Assembly: GCF_023159225.1 (NCBI RefSeq)
Contig: NC_063172.1
Span: 41,111,832-41,175,831 of the forward strand
Origin: Perognathus longimembris pacificus
Lineage: Eukaryota; Chordata; Mammalia; Rodentia; Heteromyidae
Reading direction: 5' to 3'
Length of the DNA stretch: 64,000 nt
Under the pieces are notes generated by a model. The model was not told the origin of the DNA, searched no databases, and worked only from the letters and a program-made list of their open reading frames with translations. A program made the position numbers and the translations under genes. Below are positions 1 to 10,210 of the stretch, one piece after another. The stretch's first letter is position 1; the number at the start of each line of letters is the position of its first letter.

Positions 1-625
1 ATGTACCACATTTTCCTCGCCCACTCTTCTGCTGAGGAGCATCTTGGTTGGTTCCATGTTTTAGCAATGAAAAATGAACATTGTTTTGCTGGTGGCTTTA
101 GTGTGGTCTTGCTTGTAGTCTTTTGGGTAAATACCCAAAAGTAGGGTTGCTGTGTCATAAGGGAGCTCTATCTTTAGCCTTCTTAGGAACCTCCACACTG
201 CTTTCCAGAGAGGTTGAACAAGTTTGCATTCCCATCAACAATGTAGTAAAGTTCCCTTTTGGCCACGTCCTCTCCAGCATTTGTTATTATTGGATTTCCT
301 GATAATAGACATTCTTACTGGGGTGAGGTGGAATCTCAATGTTGTTTTGATTTGCATTTCTTTTGTGACCAGTGATTTAGAACACTTTTTCATGTGAGTC
401 ATGGTCATTCTCATTTCCTCTTCAGAGAAGTCTCTTTTTAGGTCTTTAGCCCATTTGTTGAGAGAGCTGTGGGTTCTTTGATTGTTTGTTTTGGAGGAAT
501 TTAACTTTTTGAGTTCTGTGTATATTTTAGATATCAGGCCCTTGTCCGTTGTATGGCTGGTAAAGATCATTTCCCAATCTGTGGGCTTTCTATTTATCTT
601 GGAAGCTATATCTTTTGCCCTGCAG
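1..625 (-). mobile_element. L1 3' segment (ORF2 C-terminal end), 5'-inverted copy
   Basis: Read on the minus strand, this is the C-terminal end of L1 ORF2 and the start of the 3' UTR. A translated frame at 235-570 contains LTPVRMSIIRKSNNNKCWRG and GTLLHC, typical of the ORF2 cysteine-rich tail. Several stops and frameshifts show it is dead. The 3' end lies outside the window. It joins head-on to a plus-strand L1 piece at 626. Confidence 0.9.
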
Positions 626-1078
626 AAGTAGAAAGATCAGTGCTGGAGGAATATCAATACCAAACTTTAAATTGTACTACAAAGCTGTAGTAATAAAAAC
701 AGCTTGGTTCTGGCACAAGAACAGGCCTGAAGATCAATGGAACAGAACTGAAGACCCAGAAATGAACCCACAGACCTATGGCTACCTTTGAGAAAGAAGC
801 TAAAAATGTAGGTTGGAACAAAGACAGCCTGTTTAACAAATGGTGCTGGCAAAACTGGGTCAACACCTGTAGCAAACTAAAACTAAACCCCTATTTATCA
901 CCCTGCACCAAAATCAAATCCAAATGGATCAAAGACCTGGAAAGAAAATCAGAAAACTAAAAACTCTACAAGAAGGACTATTAGAAACTCTAGGACTCCT
1001 TGACACTGGAAGAAACTTCCTCAACAAAGGCCCAGAAATGAAACAAATCAAAGAAAGGATGAACAAGTGGGAATTCAT
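626..1078 (+). mobile_element. inverted 5' segment of the same L1 (ORF2)
   Basis: Plus-strand L1 ORF2 sequence encoding, among others, [17 protein letters not shown]. In L1 order this part lies just upstream of the neighbouring 1-625 segment, but in the opposite orientation. Only about 20 bases of L1 sequence are missing at the junction. This is the signature of twin-primed, 5'-inverted L1 insertion. L1 similarity ends near AACAAGTGGGAATTC. Confidence 0.85.
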
Positions 1079-1499
1079 ATCTTTCTAATAAAATGCATTT
1101 TAGTTTTCCAAAATAGCAATCCAACCAAAGGACATAGGTCTTGAAAAAAAGCTGTTGCAATTGCCTAGTAATTGGACAATAGTAAGAAATGGGTTGGTTG
1201 AAATTGGGTCTGAGTTCTTTCAAGATGGTTAATGGTGATACTGATAGGATGTTAATCCAAGCTTTACACCATACACGGGCATAGACAAAATAACAGCTAA
1301 AGGGCCTCAGCTCTGAGGCTGGCTGTAGTTCTCTGCTGTATCTGAGTCTCACTGGTTTTCCACCATTCTTCTATTTTCATATAGTGGGGTTGAGCCAACT
1401 ACAGCAACTTTTCTCTATTCTGAAAGATTTGTTTCATTTGATATATATGAAAATTACAAGTTCAAATTTCCCTTGTATACATATTTAAAATAATTTATT
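1079..1499. other. unrecognised AT-rich sequence
   Basis: I see no gene or recognisable repeat here. The open frame on the minus strand at 990-1352 starts inside the L1 and has no recognisable motif. Confidence 0.5.
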
Positions 1500-2160
1500 T
1501 CAGCCCATCTTGTTACCATTTTTATGGTGAATAATTGACATATAAGTTATGCATATTTATAAAGTAAAATATAATGTTTTATCTGATACCAACCCTTAAA
1601 AGAATATGGAGACAACCCCAAAAGTTTTATAAGTCCTTTTGACACATTTCCTTCTCATTTTTGTGTCACCTTATTCCCTACTCTTTAGCAGTCACTGGTT
1701 TGTTTTTTTTTGCTTTTGATTTGTTATCATATATATTTTTGTATATTGTAGAATTTTACATGCTGAGAATTATAAAAGACTTTGTGTTCTAGATTACTTA
1801 GAAAACCTGCTTGAGATTCACTTATGCTGATTCATATATCAGTACTACATTCATAAATATTGCTGAATAATATCTCATCCAAGGAATTTATCATATTTTG
1901 TGTAGGCATGAGCCTGTTGATCGACATCTGGACTACTTCTAGTTTTTTTTAACTATATATGCAATTTTTGTGAGCATTTGGGTCCACATTTATGAAAGCA
2001 TGTCTCCTTCCATTTTCATGGGAATCAGTTTGACCTAAATCTCTAGAGTAGACATACTCAACAGATTTGTCTCAAGTGGACAGAGCTGTGCAGTTGCCTC
2101 ATAATGAAACCAATATCTTGAACAGATTCCTCCATTTCTTGAATCCTTCCAACTATCCAA
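1500..2160 (-). mobile_element. ancient L1 3' end (L1M-like)
   Basis: The order of motifs matches the antisense of old mammalian L1 3' ends: AATAATTGACATATAAG near 1530, TATTGCTGAATAATATCTC near 1858, then the 'GAGCATTTGGGTCCACATTTATG' type block near 1972 that corresponds to the end of ORF2. Divergence is high, with no usable frame. It is much older than the L1s around it. Called by pattern memory, not by alignment. Confidence 0.55.
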
Positions 2161-2264
2161 ATGAGTCAAATATGGAGATGATTTCATCTCTATTCATTTA
2201 TGAATACAACAAGAAAACATAGTGCATTCATGTGTGTATGAGAATACTGATGAGACTTAACAAG

Positions 2265-2515
2265 AAGAAATCTTTCCATTTGAAACAACATGAGTAAACC
2301 TAGAGAAATGAAGGTAATTCTAAATGAAATAAGAAAAATGACAATTTTTTTAAAAAAGGAAATACATGACCTGGCTTAATGTAGATTCAGAAGCAGTTAA
2401 AGTCACAGAAGCAGGAGAGGAGTGGTAATTAACTGGGACAAATAGAGTTGAGATCAATGATGAGGTGTCAGTAAAAGGGTATAAAATATTAGTTATGTAG
2501 GATGAACAAGTTTCA
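2265..2515 (+). mobile_element. ancient L1 3' fragment (L1M-like), sense
   Basis: Contains AACAACATGAGTAAACCTAG and CTAAATGAAATAAG, followed by CAGAAGCAGGAGAGGAGTGG. These diverged matches come in the same order as the end of old L1 ORF2 and its 3' UTR. Orientation is opposite to the 1500-2160 piece, so it is either a separate insertion or an inversion. Confidence 0.45.
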
Positions 2516-3325
2516 GACATTTAACCCCCAAGTGCCATTATTTTAATTATAAGTTTGAAGTATGTTGACAGTAGATTTTAATTCTTCATCACCAAAAAGA
2601 CAAAAAGGACAAAAGTTAAATATGTTTCTGTTAGCAATATCACATCATTATAAAAAAATGTTAATACCAATATACAGATGTGAAAATTATCTTATAGAAT
2701 AAATTTGTTGATCAATATCCTATACATGAATTTCTAAATATCACATGGTACATCTCCTTTAACAAACTTAATAAGAATTTTTTATTAAAATGAAATAAAG
2801 GTATATGTTATTTCAAAGAGTGATGGTTGTAGTAAAGTTGAGAACAGTGTTATTTCAGTAAAATGAAATGAATTTAAATTATATTTATACAGTGAATTAT
2901 ATATATTGTGATATTATAATTGTTTTCAAAAGCTCCTATCAAGCATAAGGACATAGTACAGGTGAGTTAATTGTCTGAAAGTACACTAAGAGAAAAAGAC
3001 ATTCTTAGAAGAAGAGAAAAAGACATACCTTTGTAACCATATTATAATCAGACAAATTCAACTTCAATAAAAATGAAGTTTCCAAGAAGAAAAATAATAT
3101 GAAGTGACAAAAATTAAAACTTCTGAGAATACTTAGAGAGCCTAAATTTACAAAAGAAAAGAATAAATAAAAGACGGAAAGAAGGAAGAAGAAACAAAGA
3201 AGTAAGAGTAGGAATGGGTGAAGGGAGCAAAACATTCTTAAGCAGTAATTTGAATTCCTCTGCGTACAAAAGGTAAGTATTTACATTAGCATCATATATA
3301 CTGTCAGTGATATGACCATTTTTAG
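2516..3325. other. unrecognised sequence; purine-rich at 3005-3240
   Basis: AT-rich sequence without a recognisable gene. From about 3005 to 3240 the plus strand is strongly purine-rich. This produces long but low-complexity Leu/Phe/Ser frames on the minus strand, which I do not consider genes. Confidence 0.5.
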
Positions 3326-3340
3326 AAACCATTATTAATT
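3326..3340. repeat. target-site duplication, left copy
   Basis: AAACCATTATTAATT directly precedes the retroposed LTR-element copy. It pairs with AAACACTATTAATT at 8477-8490: the last 8 bases (TATTAATT) are identical and the rest align with one indel. The preceding TTTT/AGAAAC junction resembles the L1 endonuclease target. Confidence 0.7.
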
Positions 3341-3483
3341 GGCTCACGCATGGCCACTGCCATGGAAGGTTGTGGGACCAGCTCGAGCTGAATTAAATGA
3401 CTCTCTTGTCCTTGCATCGGATCGGCTCCTTGGTGGTTTTTTTTTTTTTTTTGGGGGGGGGGGGTCATAGGCCTGGCACACCA
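3341..3483 (+). repeat. 5' R-U5 of the retroposed LTR element
   Basis: R (3341-3416) aligns with 8342-8420. It holds ATTAAA, a polyadenylation-signal variant, near 3391, about 20 bases before the R end. U5 (3417-3483) includes an unusual T16-G12 run at 3437-3464 and ends in CACACCA, giving the expected terminal CA. Confidence 0.8.
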
Positions 3484-3485
3484 GA

Positions 3486-3503
3486 TGGGGGCTCATCCGG
3501 GTT
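3486..3503 (+). promoter_or_regulatory. primer binding site, tRNA-Pro type
   Basis: TGGGGGCTCATCCGGGTT lies two bases after the LTR end and matches the usual proline-tRNA primer site of gammaretroviruses at 16 of 18 positions. Confidence 0.8.
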
Positions 3504-3927
3504 ACCCCCAAACCCCAGGACCCTGAACCGGAGAGTCGAAAACTGATTGGTGAGTTGTGTCCATGTTGTCTGCATGTGGTCGTGTTCTGAATCTGTGGCA
3601 CGAAACCTGTAAGTCTGTAAAGTCTGACATCCCTGGGAGGATGCGCTGTGAGAAGGGAGTTAGCGGAGGGATTGGAAGATGTTCCAGTCCCTGTCTGGGG
3701 GTCTGGAGGATCATGGGCTCCTCAACCTGGAGAAGCATGTGACTTTCATTCCTGTATTCTGATAGGAGGAGGCGGGTCACTCCCGCGAACCTGGCTTGTG
3801 GCTGGCGTCCTGGTTTAAGTAAGTTCTGCCTGAGGTTGACAGGAGGGATTTTCTGTCTGTCTTTGTGTGTGTGTCTGTGTTATTGTTGTGTCTGATGACT
3901 GCATATTATTTCTGTTTGATGGACAAA

Positions 3928-4480
3928 ATGGGACAGACTAACAGTAACCCCACACCCCTTTCAATAGTAGTTGGGAATTTCAAAGAAGTAAAAAAAAGCT
4001 CAAAATTTACGTGTGGGAGTTAAAGAGGTAAACTGATTTCTTTTTGCAGCGCAGAATGGCCCACCTTTGGAGTCTGGTGGCCAGCAGAAGGAACTTTCTA
4101 TCTCTCTTCCATCCAGAAAGTTAAAGATGTGGTTCTCTCCCTAGAGTGTGTCGGCCACCCTGACCAGGTTCTGTATGTTCTAGTGTGACAAGACCTCATG
4201 GAAAACCCTCCCCCTTGGGTAAAAATTTTCCTTCTGCAACCCTCGCCAAGCCCAGCACCAGGAAAAGTTCTCATGGCTCAGAGCTGGCCAGGCAAGGGTG
4301 ACCGAACCAAAATAAACCTTTAGCGCCCCTCCATCTGGTGCTGCAAGGCTGCAAAGAAGAGGAATCAATCTTTCCTGACTTGCCTCTTCCTCCTCCCCCT
4401 TCTGAATGGGTTTCTCCTCCCCCATACCTGTATCTGCCCCCACCAGGCCACGCTAAAACCACTCCACCCCCACCCAGCCT
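3928..4480 (+). pseudogene. gag: gag remnant (matrix/p12-like part), broken
   Basis: An ATG at 3928 followed by GGA CAG ACT gives the Met-Gly start expected of a myristoylated gammaretroviral Gag. About 100 bases on, the frame is lost. A matrix-like stretch resumes in another frame near 4050, with WPTF and, further on, GHPDQV-like residues. A proline-rich stretch follows at about 4370-4480, in the position of p12. There is no capsid or nucleocapsid part: the sequence passes directly into the non-coding interior shared with the other two elements. Frameshifts and stops make it non-functional. The paralogous remnants are at 40725 (plus) and 47670-48207 (minus). Confidence 0.7.
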
Positions 4481-7400
4481 TCTTCAGCAGAAAAGTATTT
4501 GGTGTGCTAAAATTTTCTGCTAAAACTATCAAGCCCTGTAAAATGATGCTGAGAATGCTAAAATCATTTGTTAAAAGTTTTGTCTTAAAATTTGGGTGTT
4601 ATAGGAGTAAGATTGGCAAAAATACCTCTTGCCACTGGAAATTGTACGGCCGATGTTTATTTTGCTCTGTTTATGATCGTTTGAATATGTATGTGTGTGT
4701 GCATGTGTGAATGTGAACATGTTCAAGACTGTTAGTATGATGTAAAATTGAGTGAGTTTAAGTTTAAATTCAAGTGGTCATCATGTTTGGGAGTTACCAA
4801 ATCTTTAAAGGATTATTGCATTGTTTTAAGAGGAACTATAGTTTCAAATATGTTCTTTAATTTAAAAAAAATCAGGGCTAAGTGTCAGAAATTTGGATAT
4901 AAAGGTTTATCACTGTTTAAAAAATCAACAACTCCTTGGGTTTCTCAGTCAGAAACCAATAGGAAAGGACAAGAAAAATCTAGGATGAGCATGTGTGCCT
5001 ATTCTCAGGAGTGAGGGGTGATCTGGCAAAGGTGCAGCTTAGACAGCCCACGTGGTGGCACTGGCCTTGGAGGGAGTCCACATGGTGAGAAAGCCATAAG
5101 GGGGCATCCATTCATTGTGAAAGAGGGCAAGCTGGAGCAAAGACACTTCATCAAGCTCTGAGGAGTAGGATGGAGATAGGCGTTCTATAGGACAGGCCAA
5201 TGGAGGCCTTTCTTTTGTTTTAAGGTGAACATTGGAAACCTGGTGGTATAAATGAATGATTTGACTGGAATTTCTAAAAGTTCCCCTTAGGATGGATTAT
5301 TAGTATTGGAAAACCTTAAAGGAGGATGAAAAGGTTTATTTGTATTTTGTAATTTGGTTATATTGAAAAAAATGCTAAGTTTGGATTCTTGTGCTTGTAG
5401 TTCTGGTGTACACTGCTGAATGTACTTTTAAAGTCACAATTGTTTTGGGTATCAGCTTAATGATTCAGGTACTGAATTTTATGTGTATATTGTGATGTAA
5501 TAGTAAGACTCTTAACTATCTTAAGTTACATATAATCAGGCAAGTATTTTAAAATATATATATATATATTAAACTAATGGGGATGGAAGTAAACTCTCAT
5601 TAATTCTCTGTATGTAGGAAAAATGGCAAAATGGGCTAAAGTTTCTCACTAATTTATTGAAAAGCTGAATGTATAAGTATTTCTAATTTTATAATTGCAA
5701 TTCTTGCATTAAGGAAAAATTGTCATTTGAGTTTAAAGTCTTCATGCAGTAACTGGGACTGAAGAAAAAAAATGGCTCTTTTAAAGACAATGTGCCCCTG
5801 GGCTTCAGTTTTTCTGGATACAAATAAAGGCTGAGGTGAAGGTGTTAAAGCAGAGTTTGTAGGTTTTTTGTACGTTTTTCAACAGGCCCACAGAAAAGGA
5901 CAGACGATTCCCACAAGTTTGTCAGATGTAATGTTGGCCCTTAATCAGTTCCAGGTAAGATCATGCTTAAAAACTACTTCTGTGTGGACCACCTTGTTGC
6001 TTTTAATTGGAGTAAAGTGGCCTCTTGTAAGACTCATTGATCTGAAAGCTGCGGTTCGAAGCCAGCCCGGGCAGAAAAAGTTCCCTGTGAGATTCTTGTC
6101 TCTAATCAGCCAGCAAAGTGCTGGGAATGGAGTTGTGTGGAGCTCAAAGTGGCAGAGTGTTATCCTTGAGCTAGAGGGTTGAGGGACAGCACTCAGGCCC
6201 TGAGTCTAAGTCCAGTGATGGGCAAAGAAAAATGCCAAAGGTGCATTTATATTAGCATGGAAAAGTCACTCCTGGGACAAAAGTGATGGAGCATCCAGAG
6301 GCAGTAAGCCACTGCTTGGATGGCAGAGATAGTGTCAGATACTAAGAGTCACTCTTGTTTGACATTTCAAAAATCAATCAGAGCTGGGAGGTCCTAGAAG
6401 AATAGTTGTTAAGCAAGCCTTTTATTGCCCATGTCTATCTAATTCGTAACTGGACAGGAACTTGCCAGTCATCTGTGGTAGTGGGTAGTAAAGCTAAGTT
6501 TGTTAAATGGGGGATAGTATAAAATCCCAACCCCTTGCACCTACTCAAAGCCCTGACTGGCAGTGAGAATTTTAAGCTGATACATCTGTTCAGGAAAGAA
6601 AACTGGTGAATCTGAGATCTTGTCCTTATTGAGAATTAAGACCTGCAAAGGTAGTTTAGGCATTGTTAAATCATCAGCTTCCAGATCCAGAGAGGGACGT
6701 GCTTTTACAAACCAGAGTGCTAAAAGACTACCATGTTATATCCCAAGAAGAGGTTTGTGCAGTTGTTAAAAGGTTAGATATTTACTCCAGTTTGGAGTAA
6801 AGTTCCTAGTAACATCTAGTCCTGACAGCCCCTTGGTAAAGTAGACTAAGGTTATAGGTTCCTGGCTCAGTAAGGTCAGTGCCCCTGAGTCAGCCTGAAG
6901 AAGTTACACAGGATGGATGATCTCCACCTATCACTTCCCCCTTCAAGATCAAGGAACCAGAGTCATTAAAAAAAATCCAAGCCTTATTGGAAATATCTGA
7001 TTACTGAAAGTTATTACCTTGGAAAACCATGGCCAAGGGCCATTCCCTAAAGCTGTCTTGAAATTAAGTAATGTGCCAGCCTACAAAAGCTAGTGTGCTT
7101 AAAAAGCAACCAGGAAAATACTAGGAGATTTCACTAAATTCAGGCTTTAGGTTAACTTAGGTTAAGCTTCTCCAACCAGTCTATGCAGAAAGTTGCAGGC
7201 AACCCAGCAGCAGGTGTGACATTCTACTGGAGTCACTGGGAGCCACTGCTGCCTGACACCACCATGGCCCTTGCCCATTCCATTTGAGTGAGTCAGCCTA
7301 ACAGTCATCTGGAAGAATCTACATCTTCACCCTGAGCACCCCTACCATGGTAAAAATACATGGGACTCTATCATACACAGCTGATTTCTGCTTGAAAGTA

Positions 7401-7948
7401 CTTTGGATCTGATGAAACTAAGATTTGGGGGGACATTCTTGAGTTACTGGAGTTAACTAGCTCTATTAAGAAAACTGGATATTGTAAGGGATTTTTAAGT
7501 AGACAATTCTATGGAACTGATGACCTGCTGCTATATCCAAAGCATGAATGACAGGCTAGAGAGTCACTTCCAGGCAATGCCTGGGGTGAGAAGTGTGTCC
7601 AGGTATATTAGAGTGAGTCCAGATGGATTAGGGTGTGACCTCAGAGAAAGGAGAGTGGTAACTGCCATCAGGTATACCACTTACCTAGGTAACTGGATGG
7701 AGATTGAAATAGGTGAAAACACCTGCAGCCCTCCTGGGGGTGGGCCTCACAGATAACCAGTTACTTTTTGAGTACAAGCTTAAGAGCAGCAGTCCCATCA
7801 TTGGACTGGCCCTTGTCTCATGTTTGCTCTTCCCTGCGGCCTGTGGGTGAAATCACTTTATGATTCTACAAAATAAGGTGAAGGTTGAATTCAAAGTTAG
7901 TCAAGATTAAGCTCTCCAAAAGAAATTAATGATTCAGTTTCTACACAC
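4473..7948 (+). other. non-coding interior of the LTR element
   Basis: This 3.5 kb stretch aligns by eye with 40837-42982 joined to 49020-50100, and in reverse with the minus-strand interior of the element at 42983-49019. No frame is conserved in length across the three copies, and no protease, reverse transcriptase, integrase or env motif was found. It replaces the usual gag-pol-env body, so the family must depend on proteins supplied elsewhere. Confidence 0.7.
6035..6228 (+). repeat. B1-Geo type SINE fragment built into the LTR-element interior
   Basis: The run GGTTCGAAGCCAGCCCGGGC, then TTGTCTCTAATCAGCCAGC, then GAGCTCAAAGTGGCAGAG and CAGCACTCAGGCCCTGAGTC follows the 3' part of a B1-like unit plus the Geo unit, as in the free SINE at 14008-14230. 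The 5' part of the B1 unit is missing. The same fragment sits at the equivalent place in the other two LTR elements. Confidence 0.7.
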
Positions 7949-7978
7949 CAAAAAAAAAGGGGGGGAGGGGGGTGGAAA
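7949..7978 (+). promoter_or_regulatory. polypurine tract
   Basis: An almost pure A/G run (A-rich, then G-rich, ending GGTGGAAA) directly precedes the LTR start TGTGATATGG at 7979. This is the expected plus-strand primer site. Confidence 0.75.
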
Positions 7979-8420
7979 TGTGATATGGAGGTCAGATCTG
8001 GCCAGCAAAAGAGGGCAGAAGCTGACTCCATCTCCACTGTCTCCCCACCCACCCCCTGCTCAGAGGCCTGGGAAGATTCCCTCTCCCAGTAAACAATAGT
8101 GCCCACTGCCCTTCCCAATATGGCTGGATTTCCTTATCACACAACCACTAAGCTAAAAAGTCCCCACCCTTATGAGAAATGAGCACACCCCTAGCCAATG
8201 AGCCAGAGACAGAGCTTGCCTGGGAACTAACTGGCCAGTCAAGTGTAAGCCCGGGAACCCCCACCCAATCCCAAAGCCATTGTCATGGTTATCCCTCCCC
8301 CACCCTATTGTCAATAAAAACCCTGCTGAACAAGGAGGAGGGGCTCACAACCACATGGCCGCTGCCCTGGAAGGTTATGGGACCTGCTGGATCTGAATTG
8401 AATGACTCTCTTGTCCTTGC
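7979..8420 (+). repeat. 3' LTR (U3-R only) of the retroposed element
   Basis: Starts with TG after the polypurine tract. U3 is about 363 bp and R about 79 bp. It ends at the R boundary, CTTGTCCTTGC, and is followed by poly(A) where U5 should be. Confidence 0.8.
8313..8320 (+). promoter_or_regulatory. TATA-like element of the LTR promoter
   Basis: AATAAAAA lies 28 bases upstream of position 8341/8342, which matches the first base of the retroposed copy at 3341. The copy itself thus marks the transcription start. Confidence 0.6.
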
Positions 8421-8480
8421 AAAAAAAACAAAAAAAAAAACCAAAAACAACAACAACAACAAAAAAAAACAACAAAAAAC
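8421..8480 (+). repeat. degenerate poly(A) tail of the retroposed element
   Basis: Sixty bases made almost only of A with scattered C, including a CAA-repeat part. It starts exactly at the end of R and stops at the right target duplication. Confidence 0.8.
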
Positions 8481-8490
8481 ACTATTAATT
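8477..8490. repeat. target-site duplication, right copy
   Basis: AAACACTATTAATT, the partner of 3326-3340. Confidence 0.7.
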
Positions 8491-8496
8491 TATTAT

Positions 8497-8975
8497 TTTT
8501 GTAGATTTGTATTTCATGTAAAAAATATTCTAAAGGTGATATACAGGGGCGTTACAGATACATAAGCCAGGTAATGAGCACATTTATTTTTGAGCAGTGT
8601 TATTCCTTCCCTCATTTTCTCCCAGTTTTTTAATCCTGTCTTCCCTCTCCACAAGTTGTAAAGTTCATTTCCAACATAGTGTCTAGTGAGTATCATTGCT
8701 GAATTAGTTCATCCTATGCCCCACCTTCTCTGTGTGTTTCCTTTCCCAAATCAGATAAATATACCTACAAGACAAATGGAGCAGAAATCAAATAGAACAA
8801 CAAAAGGGGAATAAAAGCAGTACAAAAGAAACATAAAAAGTAAAAAAAAAAATCCTCTTGTTTCTCTTTCTTGGAGTTTGTTTTGATAAGCATCAATCAT
8901 CATATGCACATAGTTATTCAGCCCTTGTGACCCTCTCTTATGAAGATCCTCATTTGGTCTCACAGTGTGAATGTT
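8497..8975 (-). mobile_element. old L1 3' UTR fragment
   Basis: Shares the ordered blocks 'GTGATATACAGGGGCGTTAC', 'CCACAAGTTGTAAAGTTCAT' and 'CCCAAATCAGATAAA' with 35372-35720 and 36410-36860. It is a diverged relative of the younger L1 3' UTR at 26905. The right part near 8880-8960 continues into the UTR upstream region. Confidence 0.65.
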
Positions 8976-9367
8976 AAAAGTCCTGTTTAATTTATCTATA
9001 GCAACTCAAAATTTGATAAGGGAGCCAAAAACAGTATGGAAGAAAGACAGCCTCTTCAACAAATGGTGCTGGCAGAATTGGCTATACGAGTGCAGAAAAC
9101 TGAAGCTAAATCCTTACATATCACCCTGCACCAGAATCAATTCCAAACAGATGAATGACCTCAACTTATGATTAGATATCCTGAAAATATTACAGAAAGG
9201 GACAGGGTAAACATGAGGGCTCCCTGGTACAGGTTGAAACTTGCTAAGTAAAGATCCATAATCATAACAAATCAAAGAAAGACTGGATAAATGAGACTGA
9301 ATCAGACTGAAGAATTTCTGCATGTTAAAGGACATTAGAGCAAGATAAATAAAAAGCTCTCAGAAGG

Positions 9368-9557
9368 GGCTGGGGAGATAGCCTAGTGGCAAGAGTGCCT
9401 GCCTCGGATACACGAGGCCCTAGGTTCGATTCCCCAGCACCACATATACAGAAAACGGCCAGAAGTGGCGCTGTGGCTCAAGTGGCAGAGTGCTAGCCTT
9501 GAGCGGGAAGAAGCCAGGGACAGTGCTCAGGCCCTGAGTCCAAGGCCCAGGACTGGC

Positions 9558-9583
<26 letters not shown>
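9368..9583 (+). mobile_element. IDL-Geo SINE inside L1
   Basis: Complete dimer: ID-like half GGCTGGGGAGATAGCCTAGT to CCCCAGCACCACATATAC, Geo half starting GGCCAGAAGTGGCGCTG, then a long A tail. The target duplication AAAAAGCTCTCAGAAGG occurs at 9351-9367 and 9584-9600, identical over 17 bases. This is a young copy. Confidence 0.92.
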
Positions 9584-9591
<8 letters not shown>

Positions 9592-10210
9592 CTCAGAAGG
9601 AGGGAAAAGACCTTTACCATGACCCTATCTAAAATATACTTAGAGCTCAAAAACTTAAACATCCCCAAACCAATTTGAGAATGAAATACCATACCAATTA
9701 ATAAATGGGCTAAAGAACTAGTGAAAGACTTCCCAGAAGATGTAAGAATGACCAACAGATACATGAAGAGATGTTCAACATCTCTGGCCATAAAAGAAAT
9801 GCAAACGAGAACAACATTGGTGTTTTACCTCGCCTCTATTAGAATGTCCATTATCAAGAAAACAAACAATAACAGATGCGGGAGGGGATGTGGCCAATAG
9901 GGAATGCTACTACATTGTTGGTGGGAATGTAAACTGGTTCAACCACTCTGGAAAGCAATATGAAGGCTCCTCAAAAGACTAACCACAGAAGCTTCCCTAT
10001 GACACAGAAATCCCACTCCTGGGAATTTATCCAATTAAACACAAATGATGCCACTTTAAATGCACCAGCACAGCCATGTTCATTGCAGCATTGTTTTCCA
10101 TAGTCAAGATATGGAATCAACCCAGATGCCACTCAGTGGATGAATGGATCAAGGGAAAAAATATATAACTATGTATATATACACATATACACAATAGAAT
10201 TCTATGCTTC

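Larger units (their letters stand above)
3341..8480 (+). mobile_element. retroposed RNA copy of a gammaretrovirus-like LTR element (processed ERV)
   Basis: The order is R-U5, tRNA-Pro-type primer site, leader, gag remnant, long non-coding interior, polypurine tract, U3-R, then A-rich tail. The 5' copy lacks U3 and begins at GGCTCAC. The same bases recur at 8342, 28 bases after a TATA-like AATAAAAA, where transcription would start. The 3' end stops at the end of R (CTTGTCCTTGC) and runs straight into about 60 bases of A-rich tail, with no U5. Duplicated target bases flank both ends. All this fits a capped, polyadenylated genomic RNA inserted by L1 enzymes, not an integrase-made provirus. I see no pol or env motifs. 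The intact parent element would be about 5.5 kb. Confidence 0.85.

Noticed and set aside
3005..3347. Two minus-strand frames rich in Leu, Phe and Ser
   Set aside because: They arise from a purine-rich plus strand with no motif or paralog.
7511..7756. 81-codon frame considered as an env remnant
   Set aside because: No signal peptide, membrane segment or recognisable env motif; the corresponding inner-element region is not open.
8179..8565. 128-codon frame at the end of the retroposed element
   Set aside because: It runs through U3, R and the poly(A) tail (Lys/Asn-rich end), so it is not a gene.
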